Under the pieces are notes generated by a model that was given only the letters and a program-made list of their open reading frames with translations, was not told the DNA's origin and made no database searches. This document shows positions 17,514 through 25,631 of a DNA stretch of 45,662 nucleotides, one piece after another (the stretch's first letter is position 1; every line of letters begins with the position of its first letter). The position numbers and the translations under genes are program-made. Origin of the DNA: Alphaproteobacteria bacterium. Its GTDB lineage: Bacteria > Pseudomonadota > Alphaproteobacteria > Rickettsiales > JABDBP01. The DNA lies in contig JABDBP010000013.1 in NCBI GenBank assembly GCA_013288565.1, forward strand, positions 1-45,662, given 5' to 3'.

Positions 17514-17821
17514 GAAACCCTTAAGCCCACGATTCCCAGAATTACCAATGCGATTGAAGCGAGTTTCAGCGCATTCAATTCCTCACCGAAATAGAATATG
17601 CCGATTAGAGCGATCAGCGCCGTGCCAACTCCCGCCCAGATAGTATATGCCACGCTGATTTCGATTTTCTTGATCGCGAAAGTGACGAGTGTAAAGGCTA
17701 TTCCGTAAAATACGAAAATCAGGATGGATGGGATTAATTTCGTATAGCCTTGCGAGAGCCGCATCGAGATGACCCCGGCAACTTCGCAAAGAATCGCGGC
17801 AGATAAATAAATCCAATGCAT
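17504..17821 (-). CDS. Small multidrug resistance (SMR) efflux protein
   Basis: A four-helix inner-membrane proton antiporter of the EmrE/Qac group: 105 residues, normal length. TM1 contains the essential membrane glutamate in WIYLSAAILCEVAGVISMRL (Glu13). TM3 and TM4 show the typical IEISVAYTIWAGVGTALIAL and FGEELNALKLASIALVILGI. The W-A-G-x-G-T-A form and FGE motif fit the drug-exporting (EmrE/Qac) branch rather than guanidinium exporters, but substrate cannot be fixed from sequence. SMR proteins work as antiparallel dimers; one gene suffices for a homodimer. A GGAG ribosome-binding site lies 8 bases before the ATG. It is transcribed opposite to its neighbours within the accessory block. 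Confidence 0.92.
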   Translation of the reverse strand: MHWIYLSAAILCEVAGVISMRLSQGYTKLIPSILIFVFYGIAFTLVTFAIKKIEISVAYTIWAGVGTALIALIGIFYFGEELNALKLASIALVILGIVGLRVSGS

Positions 17822-17856
17822 AAATAAACTCCGTTTGCTTGCCTCAACTTATAGAG

Positions 17857-17939
17857 TTTGTCATACTCGGGCCTGACCCGAGTATCCATCGAAAAATTAT
17901 TAATTGATGGATCCTCGTGTCGAGCACGAGGATGACAAA
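17857..17939. repeat. 83-base palindromic element at the start of the methyltransferase gene
   Basis: Outer arms TTTGTCAT (17857-17864) and ATGACAAA (17932-17939) are inverted copies. Within lie three hairpins: ACTCGGGCCTGACCCGAGT (17865-17883), CCATC/GATGG around an AT-rich loop, and TCCTCGTGTCGAGCACGAGGA (17912-17932). This is the layout of the short dispersed palindromes common in Rickettsiales-like genomes. It ends 1 base before the ATG at 17941, and any start codon further upstream in that frame would be inside it. Confidence 0.75.
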
Positions 17940-17940
17940 A

Positions 17941-18891
17941 ATGTCTCAGGTAAAAACAAGCATAACCGCATACAGCGTCGCCTCCTGCATCGGGAAATTG
18001 GCTAGTACGCCGGAGTGGGGAAAATACATTCCTGAGGAAATGGCTGAACTCTCCGCCAGTTTCTCTAAGGGCGCGACGGATACGCCGGTGAAGCGGCTGA
18101 TTTCGCTATTGCCGCCAAAATTAGCGGAATTCGCGCTGGATAACATATTAGTTCCGGGGATGATGCACCATTTTCTCTTCCGTAAACTATTGATAGAAGC
18201 CGAATTGCACAGGTTCATGGCCGAAACGGGCGGAGCAGGGCAGGTGATTATCCTAGGTGCGGGGCTGGATACGCTGGCGGTACGCATGGCGGGGAAATAC
18301 CCCGCCGCCAGATTTTTCGAGGTTGATTTGCCGGGAGCAGGCGAGGTGAAATTGGTGGCGTTAAAGCGCATGGGTCGTCAATTGCCAGGAAATTGCCGAT
18401 TCCTGGCTGCGGATTTAGCAAAAACCCCGCTAACCGGGGTTCTTAACGCGGAAAAAAGCTTTAATAGCGGAACAGCAACATTGGTCATATTGGAAGGGGT
18501 GCTGATGTATCTTAGGGAATCCGACGTGAAAGGGCTATTCACAACCTTGCATGCATTATTTTCTGGGCAATTGGAAATAATCTTCGGGGCGATGGCACAC
18601 CCGGATGATGTGAAAAATTGGCGCGTCCGCGCCGCTAATTTTCTCACTGAGGCCCAAGAAAAAACCGATTGGCATGCTTCAAGCCGCGATATGCCGGGAT
18701 TTATGGCCAGCCTTGGATATTCCTTAAAAAGCTGGATGCCTTATAAAAAATTGCAAGCTTTTTACCGGCCCGCAACTGAACTGCGAAATGTCCCAGAGGA
18801 GGATGAAAACTATTATCTTGTGACAAAAACACCTCAGTCTGTGGTAAATTTTGATATTGGTCAAATACCTTTGCTTCCTATTAATCTTTGA
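17941..18891 (+). CDS. SAM-dependent methyltransferase, LCMT/PPM2 family
   Basis: A class I S-adenosylmethionine methyltransferase of the leucine carboxyl methyltransferase-like group (bacterial members annotated as putative O-methyltransferases). Numbering from ATG 17941 gives 316 residues. The SAM site is VIILGAGLDTLAVRMA, followed by the acidic strand FFEVDLPG and the family block LVILEGVLMYLRESDV. The N-terminal helical part (PVKRLISLLPPKLAEFALDN) and the late segment GYSLKSWMPYKKL also fit. There is no signal peptide. Bacterial members act on small carboxylate or hydroxyl substrates, often in secondary metabolism; the substrate here is unknown. GTG 17917 or ATG 17932 are alternative starts but would lie in the palindromic element. 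Its stop overlaps the CtrA-type box in front of the TonB receptor gene. Confidence 0.82.
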   Translation: MSQVKTSITAYSVASCIGKLASTPEWGKYIPEEMAELSASFSKGATDTPVKRLISLLPPKLAEFALDNILVPGMMHHFLFRKLLIEAELHRFMAETGGAGQVIILGAGLDTLAVRMAGKYPAARFFEVDLPGAGEVKLVALKRMGRQLPGNCRFLAADLAKTPLTGVLNAEKSFNSGTATLVILEGVLMYLRESDVKGLFTTLHALFSGQLEIIFGAMAHPDDVKNWRVRAANFLTEAQEKTDWHASSRDMPGFMASLGYSLKSWMPYKKLQAFYRPATELRNVPEEDENYYLVTKTPQSVVNFDIGQIPLLPINL

Positions 18892-18895
18892 TTAA
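18881..18895. promoter_or_regulatory. CtrA-type box upstream of TonB receptor
   Basis: A perfect TTAA-N7-TTAA (spacer TCTTTGA), 45 bases before the receptor ATG at 18940, overlapping the last codons of the preceding methyltransferase gene. A full AGGAGG ribosome-binding site follows at about 18930-18935. Placement fits a promoter; binding is not shown. Confidence 0.45.
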
Positions 18896-18939
18896 TCTAT
18901 TACGTGTTACCTTTTTGGCTGTCCTTAAAAGGAGGTCAC

Positions 18940-20919
18940 ATGAAGAAAGCGCTGGCTTATACTTTATTCGGCATACTTTCACTACCTTTTTGCGCTATTG
19001 CGCAGGATCAGCTGGCCGCAAACGGCGATTTGGACACTACTTCACTGGCGAGCCTAGGTAATATAGTAACTTCAGTATCGAAAAAACCTGAGGATTCCTT
19101 CCGCTCTCCCGCCGCGATTTACGTTATAACCAATGAGGATATAAAACTTTCGGGAGCAACCCATATAGCTGAAGTGCTGCGCGGAGTGCCGGGGCTGGAC
19201 GTGGCGCGGATCGATTCGAGCAACTGGGCGATTTCCTCGCGGGGATTTAATGGGTTTTTTTCCAATAAATTGCTGGTTCTGGTAGATGGCCGAACCATAT
19301 ATACGCCAATGTTTTCCGGGGTTTATTGGGATATCCAAAATATTCCGCTTGAGGATATCGACCGAATAGAGGTGATCCGCGGGCCGGGCGCTTCTTTGTG
19401 GGGAGCCAATGCGGTGAACGGTATTATCAATATTATTACGAAAAGTGCCGCCGATACCCAGGGCGTATATGCCAGCACCTTAGCGGGGAATCAAGATCGC
19501 TCAATCACCGATGCCAGATATGGCGGGAAAATCGGGGATGACGGATATTACCGGGTTTACGGTATGTATGATGACCGGGCGGAAACCAAAACCGTTACCG
19601 GAGATGATGGCGATAATTCCTGGCATAATGCAAAGACCGGGTTTCGTTCGGATTGGAGTCCATCCTCCACCAGCAAGGCAACATTCCAGGGCGATGTTTA
19701 TGCTGCACACATAAACCTAGATTTAGCCTTGCCATCTTTCACCTCTCCAACCGGTTCCACCTCCATGCTGGATAAAATAAATTCGCAAGGCGGAAATCTG
19801 CTCGGCCGGTGGACGGAAAACCATAGCGATACATTGCAATCCACATTCCAAGCGTATTTCGATTATCAAAGCCCTAACTATTCTCAATTGAAACAACAGG
19901 TTTCCACCGTGGATTTCGATTACCAGACTTCATGGAAAGCCGATGAACGTAACGATGTACTATGGGGAGCAGGCGCACGCTATATCAACGATTCTCTGCA
20001 AGGCGTGTCAAGCGTCACTATACCGCGTCCGGTGGACAATGAAAATATTTTTAACGCATTCTTGCAAGATCAGATCGCCCTGATTCCGAAGGAGGTTTAC
20101 CTAACATTAGGCTCAAAATTCGAGCAGAATAGCCTTTCCGGGTTTGTGCCGGAGCCAAGCGCCAGGATCGCCTGGTATCCGGATAACAAACAAACCCTGT
20201 GGGCTGCAGTGTCGCGTGCCGTCACTTCACCAGGAGTTTTTGATGAAAGTGCAACATTAAATGTTCAAACCATAGCCCCTGGTGTCATCGCGCAGGAGCA
20301 ATATAACCGGAATCTTGATTCGGAAGAGTTGACAGCTTACGAAATTGGCCATAGGATAAAACCTATGCAAACGGTTAGCCTAGATAGTACCGCGTTTATT
20401 AACTATTATAATAAATTGCTCACTTTTGAGCCGGGAAATCCAATAGCTGTTGCTGGGGGCACCTACATCCCCTTCGTTGTCTCCAACCTCGGCAGGGGGC
20501 ATTCCTACGGATTCGAGGAAAGCGCCAACTGGGACGTAACTTCGCGCTGGAGCCTGCTTGCCAATTATAGCTATATCAACATGATATTGGATCAGAGTTC
20601 CAGCCAAGATCCGACTTTCCTGCCGCAAGAGCACGAAATTCCGCATCATCAATTTACTGTCCGCTCAAGGCTTTTCCTCCCATATGATGTGCAGATGGTG
20701 AACCAGGTTTATTATGTAGATAAATTACCAGCTTATTCCATAGATGAATATGTGCGGTTCGATACCCAGTTCATCTGGAAGGCTGAGAATTGGCTAGAAT
20801 TCTCGTTCGTCGGCCAGAACCTACTGGATAACAAGCATAATGAATTCACTGCGCCGCCGAATGGGATCCAGGATGAAATCCCACGCGCTTATTATGCCAA
20901 GGTTACAGTACGATATTGA
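18940..20919 (+). CDS. TonB-dependent outer-membrane receptor
   Basis: A 659-residue outer-membrane transporter powered by TonB. The ATG at 18940 follows a strong AGGAGG site; the first 20 or so residues (MKKALAYTLFGILSLPFCAI, then AQ) are a signal peptide. The plug domain (residues about 45-160) has SPAAIYVITNEDIKLSG, EVLRGVPGLDVARID, NKLLVLVDGRTIYTP and the block IEVIRGPGASLWGANAVNGI followed by INIITKSA. A beta-barrel of alternating aromatic strands follows and ends in YYAKVTVRY, with the C-terminal aromatic residue needed for insertion. An N-terminal SLASLGNIVTSVSKKPED may be the TonB box region. The ligand is unknown; no siderophore or cobalamin genes adjoin. It is followed after 4 bases by a GNAT-like gene and then a YfiR-like gene, probably as one unit. 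Confidence 0.92.
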   Translation: MKKALAYTLFGILSLPFCAIAQDQLAANGDLDTTSLASLGNIVTSVSKKPEDSFRSPAAIYVITNEDIKLSGATHIAEVLRGVPGLDVARIDSSNWAISSRGFNGFFSNKLLVLVDGRTIYTPMFSGVYWDIQNIPLEDIDRIEVIRGPGASLWGANAVNGIINIITKSAADTQGVYASTLAGNQDRSITDARYGGKIGDDGYYRVYGMYDDRAETKTVTGDDGDNSWHNAKTGFRSDWSPSSTSKATFQGDVYAAHINLDLALPSFTSPTGSTSMLDKINSQGGNLLGRWTENHSDTLQSTFQAYFDYQSPNYSQLKQQVSTVDFDYQTSWKADERNDVLWGAGARYINDSLQGVSSVTIPRPVDNENIFNAFLQDQIALIPKEVYLTLGSKFEQNSLSGFVPEPSARIAWYPDNKQTLWAAVSRAVTSPGVFDESATLNVQTIAPGVIAQEQYNRNLDSEELTAYEIGHRIKPMQTVSLDSTAFINYYNKLLTFEPGNPIAVAGGTYIPFVVSNLGRGHSYGFEESANWDVTSRWSLLANYSYINMILDQSSSQDPTFLPQEHEIPHHQFTVRSRLFLPYDVQMVNQVYYVDKLPAYSIDEYVRFDTQFIWKAENWLEFSFVGQNLLDNKHNEFTAPPNGIQDEIPRAYYAKVTVRY

Positions 20920-20923
20920 AGTG

Positions 20924-21598
20924 ATGCCTGATAGGCCAACAACGATGCAGTTTTCCCGTGATAGGGGGCTTATCTCAGATTATAAAAAACTGCGCAAAAG
21001 TTTATATAAAATTGACCCGCGCTTTGTAGGGTTTCGGATTTTCAGCGAAAGCGACGCGGAAAATTATGGCGACCCGGATGATCAGATGCTGCTTGTGCAC
21101 GATGAAAACGGGCACTGCCTGGGCGGTGCCTGTCTCCGCATATCAACGTCTCATAAATCTGTAATACTGGATTTGGAAAAGGACATTAGTCCTTCTCCAG
21201 GCAAAAAATATTTCTCTTTGCGTGATAGCTTGCCAGAAATGGAGTTGGACAGATATTCCTACGCGGAATTTAACCGTATTGTTCTCGAGCCATCCTTACG
21301 CAAAGGCGAAATAACCAAGAAAATGTTTCTGGCTATTTTAGATCGCTGCATAAAGTATCGAGTGCGTTACATGTTCGGAATTGGAGATATGATTCGCACG
21401 CGCCTTTATAAACGAATATATAGCAATGTTGGGGTTTATTGCGTTATCCAGAAAGACTTAGATATTCCTATGCGCCCAGAATATGAAGGTCTGAAAATGC
21501 ATCTGCTCTCTGGCGACATGAAAAAATTCCATATCACGCCACAGGACCCGGATGCCACCGCGCTTCTTTCGCCCCGCAGTGATTTTCAGTTTGATTGA
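20924..21598 (+). CDS. GNAT-fold acyltransferase-like protein (LuxI/FeeM-like)
   Basis: A 224-residue protein that I place only at fold level. The order of elements matches N-acyltransferases of the GNAT superfamily, in particular the autoinducer synthase / N-acyl amino acid synthase side. DQMLLVHDENGHCLGGACLR looks like the beta-strand pair before the active site. MELDRYSYAEFNRIVLEPSL resembles the E-x-x-R-x-V motif of LuxI-type enzymes, and RKGEITKKMFLAILDRCIK fits the acyl-carrier-binding helix. RYMFGIGDMIRTRLYKRI follows as a strand-helix. ATG 20924 (or GTG 20921) lies right after the receptor stop; a longer frame reading back into the receptor gene (from 20840) is less likely. Catalytic function is not certain. 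Substrate might be an acyl-ACP or acyl-CoA. Confidence 0.55.
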   Translation: MPDRPTTMQFSRDRGLISDYKKLRKSLYKIDPRFVGFRIFSESDAENYGDPDDQMLLVHDENGHCLGGACLRISTSHKSVILDLEKDISPSPGKKYFSLRDSLPEMELDRYSYAEFNRIVLEPSLRKGEITKKMFLAILDRCIKYRVRYMFGIGDMIRTRLYKRIYSNVGVYCVIQKDLDIPMRPEYEGLKMHLLSGDMKKFHITPQDPDATALLSPRSDFQFD

Positions 21599-21602
21599 TT
21601 GG

Positions 21603-21618
21603 TTATAGCTAACTATAA
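21603..21618. promoter_or_regulatory. Short perfect inverted repeat before yfiR-like gene
   Basis: TTATAG, loop CTAA, CTATAA form a symmetric 16-base site, 48 bases before the ATG at 21666 and 5 bases after the stop of the GNAT-like gene. It could be an operator or a weak hairpin; no T-run follows. Confidence 0.25.
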
Positions 21619-21665
21619 GACATTTCGAATTTGTTAATAGTGCCTGGGGAAAAATAGAACAATCT

Positions 21666-22214
21666 ATGTTCTTAGAGCAGTACATAAAAAAGCGACTGTG
21701 GTTTGTTGTTCTGGCGGTAATGCTACCGTTAGCTACGGCCGCGCAAACCATTACGCCGGAGGAAATCCGGGCGCAATACATAATAAAAATACGTCCGTTC
21801 GTCCAACTTGGCAATCCGCCGCACTCAATCAGGGAAATCTGTTACTATGAAAAACCGGGGGTTCCAGAAAATGAAAGCGTCGGGCAACTAATCGCCAAAT
21901 ATCTGCGCGATCATGCGACCAAGGATATTTCGGTTAAATGGTTTAAGGCAATACGCGACTTTTCCGGCTGCGACATATTGTTCATCCCGGAAAGCGAAGA
22001 CAGCAATATTGATAACATCATTTCCGCGCTGGATGCATCGGAAATCCTCACCATCAGCTCGGCTAAGAAATTCATTTACCGCGGCGGTATGATCGGCTTC
22101 GTGCTCGATGACGAAAACCGCGTCAAGATGGAGGCCAATCTCAAGAATACAAAGGCGAAGAACGTGAAGCTCCGCGCCGAGATTCTGGAACTGATGCCGA
22201 ACGTGATAAACTAG
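21666..22214 (+). CDS. YfiR-like (DUF4154) periplasmic protein
   Basis: A 182-residue secreted protein of the YfiR/DUF4154 family. The N-terminal signal is basic then hydrophobic (KKRLWFVVLAVMLPLATAAQ), with likely cleavage after ATA or AAQ. The mature part has ITPEEIRAQYIIKIRPFVQL near the start, a middle CDILFIPESED, and the C-terminal hallmark GGMIGFVLDDENRVKMEANL followed by KNTKAKNVKLRAEILELM. In Pseudomonas, YfiR is a periplasmic repressor of the membrane diguanylate cyclase YfiN. YfiR-like genes often sit beside TonB receptors and signalling kinases or cyclases. Here a TonB receptor and a GNAT-like gene precede it, but no GGDEF gene follows; the next gene is trpG. Family assignment good, target unknown. 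Confidence 0.82.
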   Translation: MFLEQYIKKRLWFVVLAVMLPLATAAQTITPEEIRAQYIIKIRPFVQLGNPPHSIREICYYEKPGVPENESVGQLIAKYLRDHATKDISVKWFKAIRDFSGCDILFIPESEDSNIDNIISALDASEILTISSAKKFIYRGGMIGFVLDDENRVKMEANLKNTKAKNVKLRAEILELMPNVIN

Positions 22215-22271
22215 GAAATACGGCCTAGAGCAGGTTGCCACATATGCCCTTAATGGGGTATATTACTACCA

Positions 22272-22850
22272 ATGAGAATAACCCTCATAGATAATTACGA
22301 TAGCTTCACCTACAATCTCCTGCATTACCTATATGAACTAGGAGCAGAGGCGGAAGTCTTGCGCAATGACGCAGAGTCTGCGGAAAGCATAATAAAATCG
22401 CATCCTGGCGGCATTGTTATTTCGCCCGGCCCCTGCACGCCGGATGAAGCAGGAATCTGCCTGGAATTGATAGAAAAGGCCAAGGGGAAAATCCCGATTT
22501 TAGGCGTCTGCCTCGGCCATCAGGCGATAGCGCAAGCCTTCGGTGGGGAAATTATTCGCGCCAATACCCCGGTACATGGTAAGGTGAGCGAGATAATCGT
22601 TACCGACCACAGTGGAATTTTCAAAGGATTGCCTGATAAATTCAAAGCTGCGCGTTACCATTCGCTGGTTGCCGATCCAAAAACTTTTCCCGACGAATTG
22701 GAAATCACCGCAAAAACCGCCAATGGAACGATAATGGCTCTTTCGCACAGAAAATATAATATCCACGGCGTGCAGTTCCATCCAGAAAGCATCGCCTCCG
22801 AGCACGGGCATAAGATTTTGCAAAACTTCCTAGAATTATGTCGGAAATAA
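22272..22850 (+). CDS. trpG: Anthranilate synthase component II (glutamine amidotransferase)
   Basis: The class I glutamine amidotransferase subunit that feeds ammonia to TrpE. 192 residues. The catalytic triad is visible: the nucleophile Cys in GVCLGHQAIAQAFGG (near residue 80) and the His-Glu pair in HGVQFHPESIASEHG near the C-terminus. The N-terminus RITLIDNYDSFTYNLLHYL and the oxyanion segment VISPGPCTPDEAGI are typical of TrpG/PabA. With trpD and trpC directly downstream and trpE in the window, TrpG is the better name, though the same subunit may also serve PabB. It overlaps trpD by 13 bases. Upstream there is only a 57-base gap after the YfiR-like gene and no visible trp attenuator. Confidence 0.95.
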   Translation: MRITLIDNYDSFTYNLLHYLYELGAEAEVLRNDAESAESIIKSHPGGIVISPGPCTPDEAGICLELIEKAKGKIPILGVCLGHQAIAQAFGGEIIRANTPVHGKVSEIIVTDHSGIFKGLPDKFKAARYHSLVADPKTFPDELEITAKTANGTIMALSHRKYNIHGVQFHPESIASEHGHKILQNFLELCRK

Positions 22851-23875
22851 TAAAATATCTGAAGCAGCTAACGGAAGGAGAAGACCTCTCGATCGAGGAT
22901 AGCAAGCGCTCGTTCCAGATAATGCTTTCCGGCGGAGCGACGCCGCCGCAAATCGCCGCTTTCCTCATCGCATTGAAGATAAAAGGCGAAACTGTCGATG
23001 AAATCACCGGCGCAGCGCTGGTTATGCGCCATAAGGCGGATAAGATAAAATCACCGCCCGGGGCCATAGATACCTGCGGCACCGGCGGCGATGATGCCGG
23101 TACGCTGAATGTATCTTCAGCTTCGGCACTTGTTTTGGCGGGATGCGGCGTTCCCGTAGCCAAACACGGCAACCGCGCCATATCATCCAGATGTGGTTCA
23201 GCAGACGTGCTGGAAGCATTGGGCGTAAAAATTGACGCACCGAAAGAATTGGTCGAGGAATCGTTGGAAAAGGCCAATATCTGCTTCCTGCTGGCTACGA
23301 AGCATCACAAGGCGATGCGGCATATTTCGCCGGTACGCCATGAGCTTGGAATTAGAACGGTGTTCAACCTGCTTGGGCCGCTTTCTAACCCGGCAATACC
23401 GGAAAGTCAGATTATCGGCGTATATGAGCGGGAAGCCGTCGGCAAAATGGCCGAAGTTTTGCGAAACTTGGGCTGCAGCGCGGCATGGGTGGTGCACGGC
23501 GAGGGCGGCCTAGACGAACTGAGCATTTCCGGGCCTTCGCACGTGGCTGAGCTGAAGAACAGCCTGGTTGCTAATTTCACCGTGACACCTGCCGATGCCG
23601 GGCTTGAAACTTCGCCGCTTGCGGAACTGGCGGGCGGTGATGCGGCACATAATGCTAGGGCTATGCGCGATTTACTCGGCGGTAAAAAAGGTGCGTACCG
23701 CGATATAGTCTTGTTGAATGCCGCCGCCGCGCTGATAGTGACTGGGAAAGCCGAAAATCTGGCTGACGGGGTGGGTTTGGCCGCCAAATCCATCGATGGT
23801 GGCAAAGCAAGAAAAGCACTGGAAAAGCTGGTTGAAATCACCAACAGTGGCGAACTATCGGGTACAGATGACTGA
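22838..23875 (+). CDS. trpD: Anthranilate phosphoribosyltransferase
   Basis: Transfers phosphoribose from PRPP to anthranilate, second step of tryptophan synthesis; works as a homodimer in the cytoplasm. 345 residues, family standard. The PRPP/Mg site is DTCGTGGDDAGTLNVSSAS near residues 79-97; the anthranilate region follows as AKHGNRAISSRCGSADVLEA; and the hinge block RHELGIRTVFNLLGPLSNPA is present. The later conserved VVHGEGGLDELSISG is also complete. It overlaps trpG upstream by 13 bases and trpC downstream by 8 bases, so the three are translationally coupled. Confidence 0.97.
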   Translation: MSEIIKYLKQLTEGEDLSIEDSKRSFQIMLSGGATPPQIAAFLIALKIKGETVDEITGAALVMRHKADKIKSPPGAIDTCGTGGDDAGTLNVSSASALVLAGCGVPVAKHGNRAISSRCGSADVLEALGVKIDAPKELVEESLEKANICFLLATKHHKAMRHISPVRHELGIRTVFNLLGPLSNPAIPESQIIGVYEREAVGKMAEVLRNLGCSAAWVVHGEGGLDELSISGPSHVAELKNSLVANFTVTPADAGLETSPLAELAGGDAAHNARAMRDLLGGKKGAYRDIVLLNAAAALIVTGKAENLADGVGLAAKSIDGGKARKALEKLVEITNSGELSGTDD

Positions 23876-24647
23876 CGTTCTGCAGAAAATCTGCGCTGAT
23901 AAATTATCGCATGTCGCGGCAAGGAAAAAGGCGGTTTCCTTGAGTGAATTGCAGCGACAAATAAAAACCGTCGAGCCTCCGCGGGGATTTCTCGCTGCAC
24001 TGAAAGCCAAAAAAATCTCCCTAATCGCGGAAATAAAAAAAGCCTCACCGAGCGGCGGCGTAATCCGCGATGATTTCAATCCGGCGAGTATTGCAAAAGC
24101 TTATGAAAACGCTGGAGTGGCGTGCATTTCCGTGTTGACCGACGAAAAATATTTTCAAGGGAAGGATGAATATATTGCTCTGGTGAAAAATGCCTGTTCT
24201 CTGCCAGTGTTGCGCAAGGATTTTATGCTCGATCCCTATCAGATATATGAATCGCGTGCCATCGGCGCCGATTGCGTCTTATTAATAATCGCGGCACTAA
24301 AACTCCTTGAGGCCAAGGAGTTGGAAGCAATCGCGCTAGAGCTTGGCATGGATGTTTTGATTGAGGCGCATGACGAAAACGAACTGGAGACCGCGCTCAA
24401 GCTTAAAAGCAAATTAATCGGCATAAACAATCGAAATCTTAAAACCTTACGCGTTGATATGAGTACCACACTGACGCTCGCGAAAAAAATCCCGCCATCA
24501 CATACCGTCGTGTGCGAAAGCGGAATAAAAACCAATACCGACATAAAATTAATGGCGGAACACGGGGTGAATTGCTTCCTCGTCGGCGAAAGCCTGATGC
24601 GGCAGCCAGATATAGAAACCGCAACGCGTAATCTTTTAAATTCCTAG
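23868..24647 (+). CDS. trpC: Indole-3-glycerol phosphate synthase
   Basis: Cyclises carboxyphenylamino-deoxyribulose phosphate to indole-glycerol phosphate with loss of CO2. A single-domain TrpC, not fused to TrpF. 259 residues from the ATG at 23868, which overlaps the trpD stop (ATGACTGA); a longer frame to 23796 would lie inside trpD. The TIM-barrel motifs are in order: LIAEIKKASPSGGVIRDDF (active-site Lys and Ser), VLTDEKYFQG, LPVLRKDFMLDPYQIYESRA, DVLIEAHDENEL, GINNRNLKTLRVD and VVCESGIKTNTDI. The last 12 bases overlap the convergent dacC. trpF, trpB and trpA are not in the window. Confidence 0.97.
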   Translation: MTDVLQKICADKLSHVAARKKAVSLSELQRQIKTVEPPRGFLAALKAKKISLIAEIKKASPSGGVIRDDFNPASIAKAYENAGVACISVLTDEKYFQGKDEYIALVKNACSLPVLRKDFMLDPYQIYESRAIGADCVLLIIAALKLLEAKELEAIALELGMDVLIEAHDENELETALKLKSKLIGINNRNLKTLRVDMSTTLTLAKKIPPSHTVVCESGIKTNTDIKLMAEHGVNCFLVGESLMRQPDIETATRNLLNS

Positions 24648-25559
24648 ATTGGAGAGGGTCTGGCTCGCAAGCGATCCGGCGGGAATCGCTGAAGATTTAT
24701 GCGTTTTCTTTCCCGTCGCTAGTTTCTGCCCACGCTGCTTCAGTGTAGTAAAAGCATAATCCAAAAGCTGCATCATTTTCCGGTCACGGGCAGCGGCGGT
24801 TTTTCCACCTAATACCACGCCGACTATGCGGCGGCCACCACGCACCGCCGAGCTTGCCAAGTTAAACCCGGAAGCACGCAGGAATCCGGTTTTCACGCCA
24901 TCGCACCCCTTATATATTTTAGTGACTTTATTATGCCCAAGATAGACCTGCCCACGATAAGTGAAGCTGGTACGCGAGAATAGCGGATAGTATTGCGGAA
25001 AATCTCGTTGGAGGGCGATTACCAGCTTAGCCAGGTCGCGCGCTGTGGATTTTTGCTGGTCGTCATAAAGCCCGGAAGCATTCTCGAAAGTAGTATGATT
25101 CATTCCAAGCTGGCGGGCTTTCCGCGTCATTGCCGCGGCGAAATCCTCCTCATCTCCGCCTACGGACTCCCCCAAAACCACCGCCGAATCATTGGCCGAT
25201 TTCACGACCAAGCTCAATATCGCGTCCTTGACGCTGATGCGGTCGCCCGGCTGTAAATTAAGCGTCACCTTGGCTTGCGACGCGGCGTGCTCGGAAACCC
25301 GCAAATTCTGATTCATGCTGAGTTTCCCATTTTCCAGCGCTTCAAAAGTGAGATAGAGCGTCATCATCTTGGTCAGCGACGCAGGGTAGCGCGGCAGGTC
25401 GGAATTAGTCTGATATATAATATTCCCGGTTCCAGCATCTACCAATATCGCCGCGTATGGCGGGTTCGGTATGTAGGCCCTTTTGTGTTTAGCGGCGCTT
25501 GCTTCATGCCCAAAAAACAGACATGCGGCGAATAGGAAATAAAAAATATATTTTCGCAT
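24636..25559 (-). CDS. dacC: D-alanyl-D-alanine carboxypeptidase (low-molecular-mass PBP)
   Basis: A periplasmic serine DD-carboxypeptidase (peptidase S11) that trims the terminal D-Ala of peptidoglycan stem peptides. 307 residues. A signal peptide (MRKYIFYFLFAACLFFGHEA, then SA) is followed by the catalytic motifs SLTK (Ser61-Lys64), SAN (121-123) and KTG (223-225), correctly spaced. It lacks the C-terminal beta domain and amphipathic anchor of E. coli PBP5, as do many alphaproteobacterial homologues; the tail after the penicillin-binding domain is a short basic segment. Which dac paralogue it corresponds to cannot be told, so the symbol is approximate. Divergent from hemB, with both starts within a 72-base gap; convergent with trpC, which it overlaps by 12 bases. 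Confidence 0.93.
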   Translation of the reverse strand: MRKYIFYFLFAACLFFGHEASAAKHKRAYIPNPPYAAILVDAGTGNIIYQTNSDLPRYPASLTKMMTLYLTFEALENGKLSMNQNLRVSEHAASQAKVTLNLQPGDRISVKDAILSLVVKSANDSAVVLGESVGGDEEDFAAAMTRKARQLGMNHTTFENASGLYDDQQKSTARDLAKLVIALQRDFPQYYPLFSRTSFTYRGQVYLGHNKVTKIYKGCDGVKTGFLRASGFNLASSAVRGGRRIVGVVLGGKTAAARDRKMMQLLDYAFTTLKQRGQKLATGKKTHKSSAIPAGSLASQTLSNLGI

Positions 25560-25631
25560 TTACTAGATTTTATAGATATTTCTCGCTGCAAGACAAACTA
25601 AATTTTGCTTTTTTCGCGCTGGCTTCCTAAG

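Noticed and set aside
20840-20923. An extended N-terminus for the GNAT-like protein, overlapping the TonB receptor
   Set aside because: The added residues are basic and unlike the rest, while ATG 20924 directly after the receptor stop gives a normal operon layout.
23407-24048. A 213-codon minus-strand frame across trpD and trpC
   Set aside because: Antisense shadow of two certain genes; no recognisable domain.
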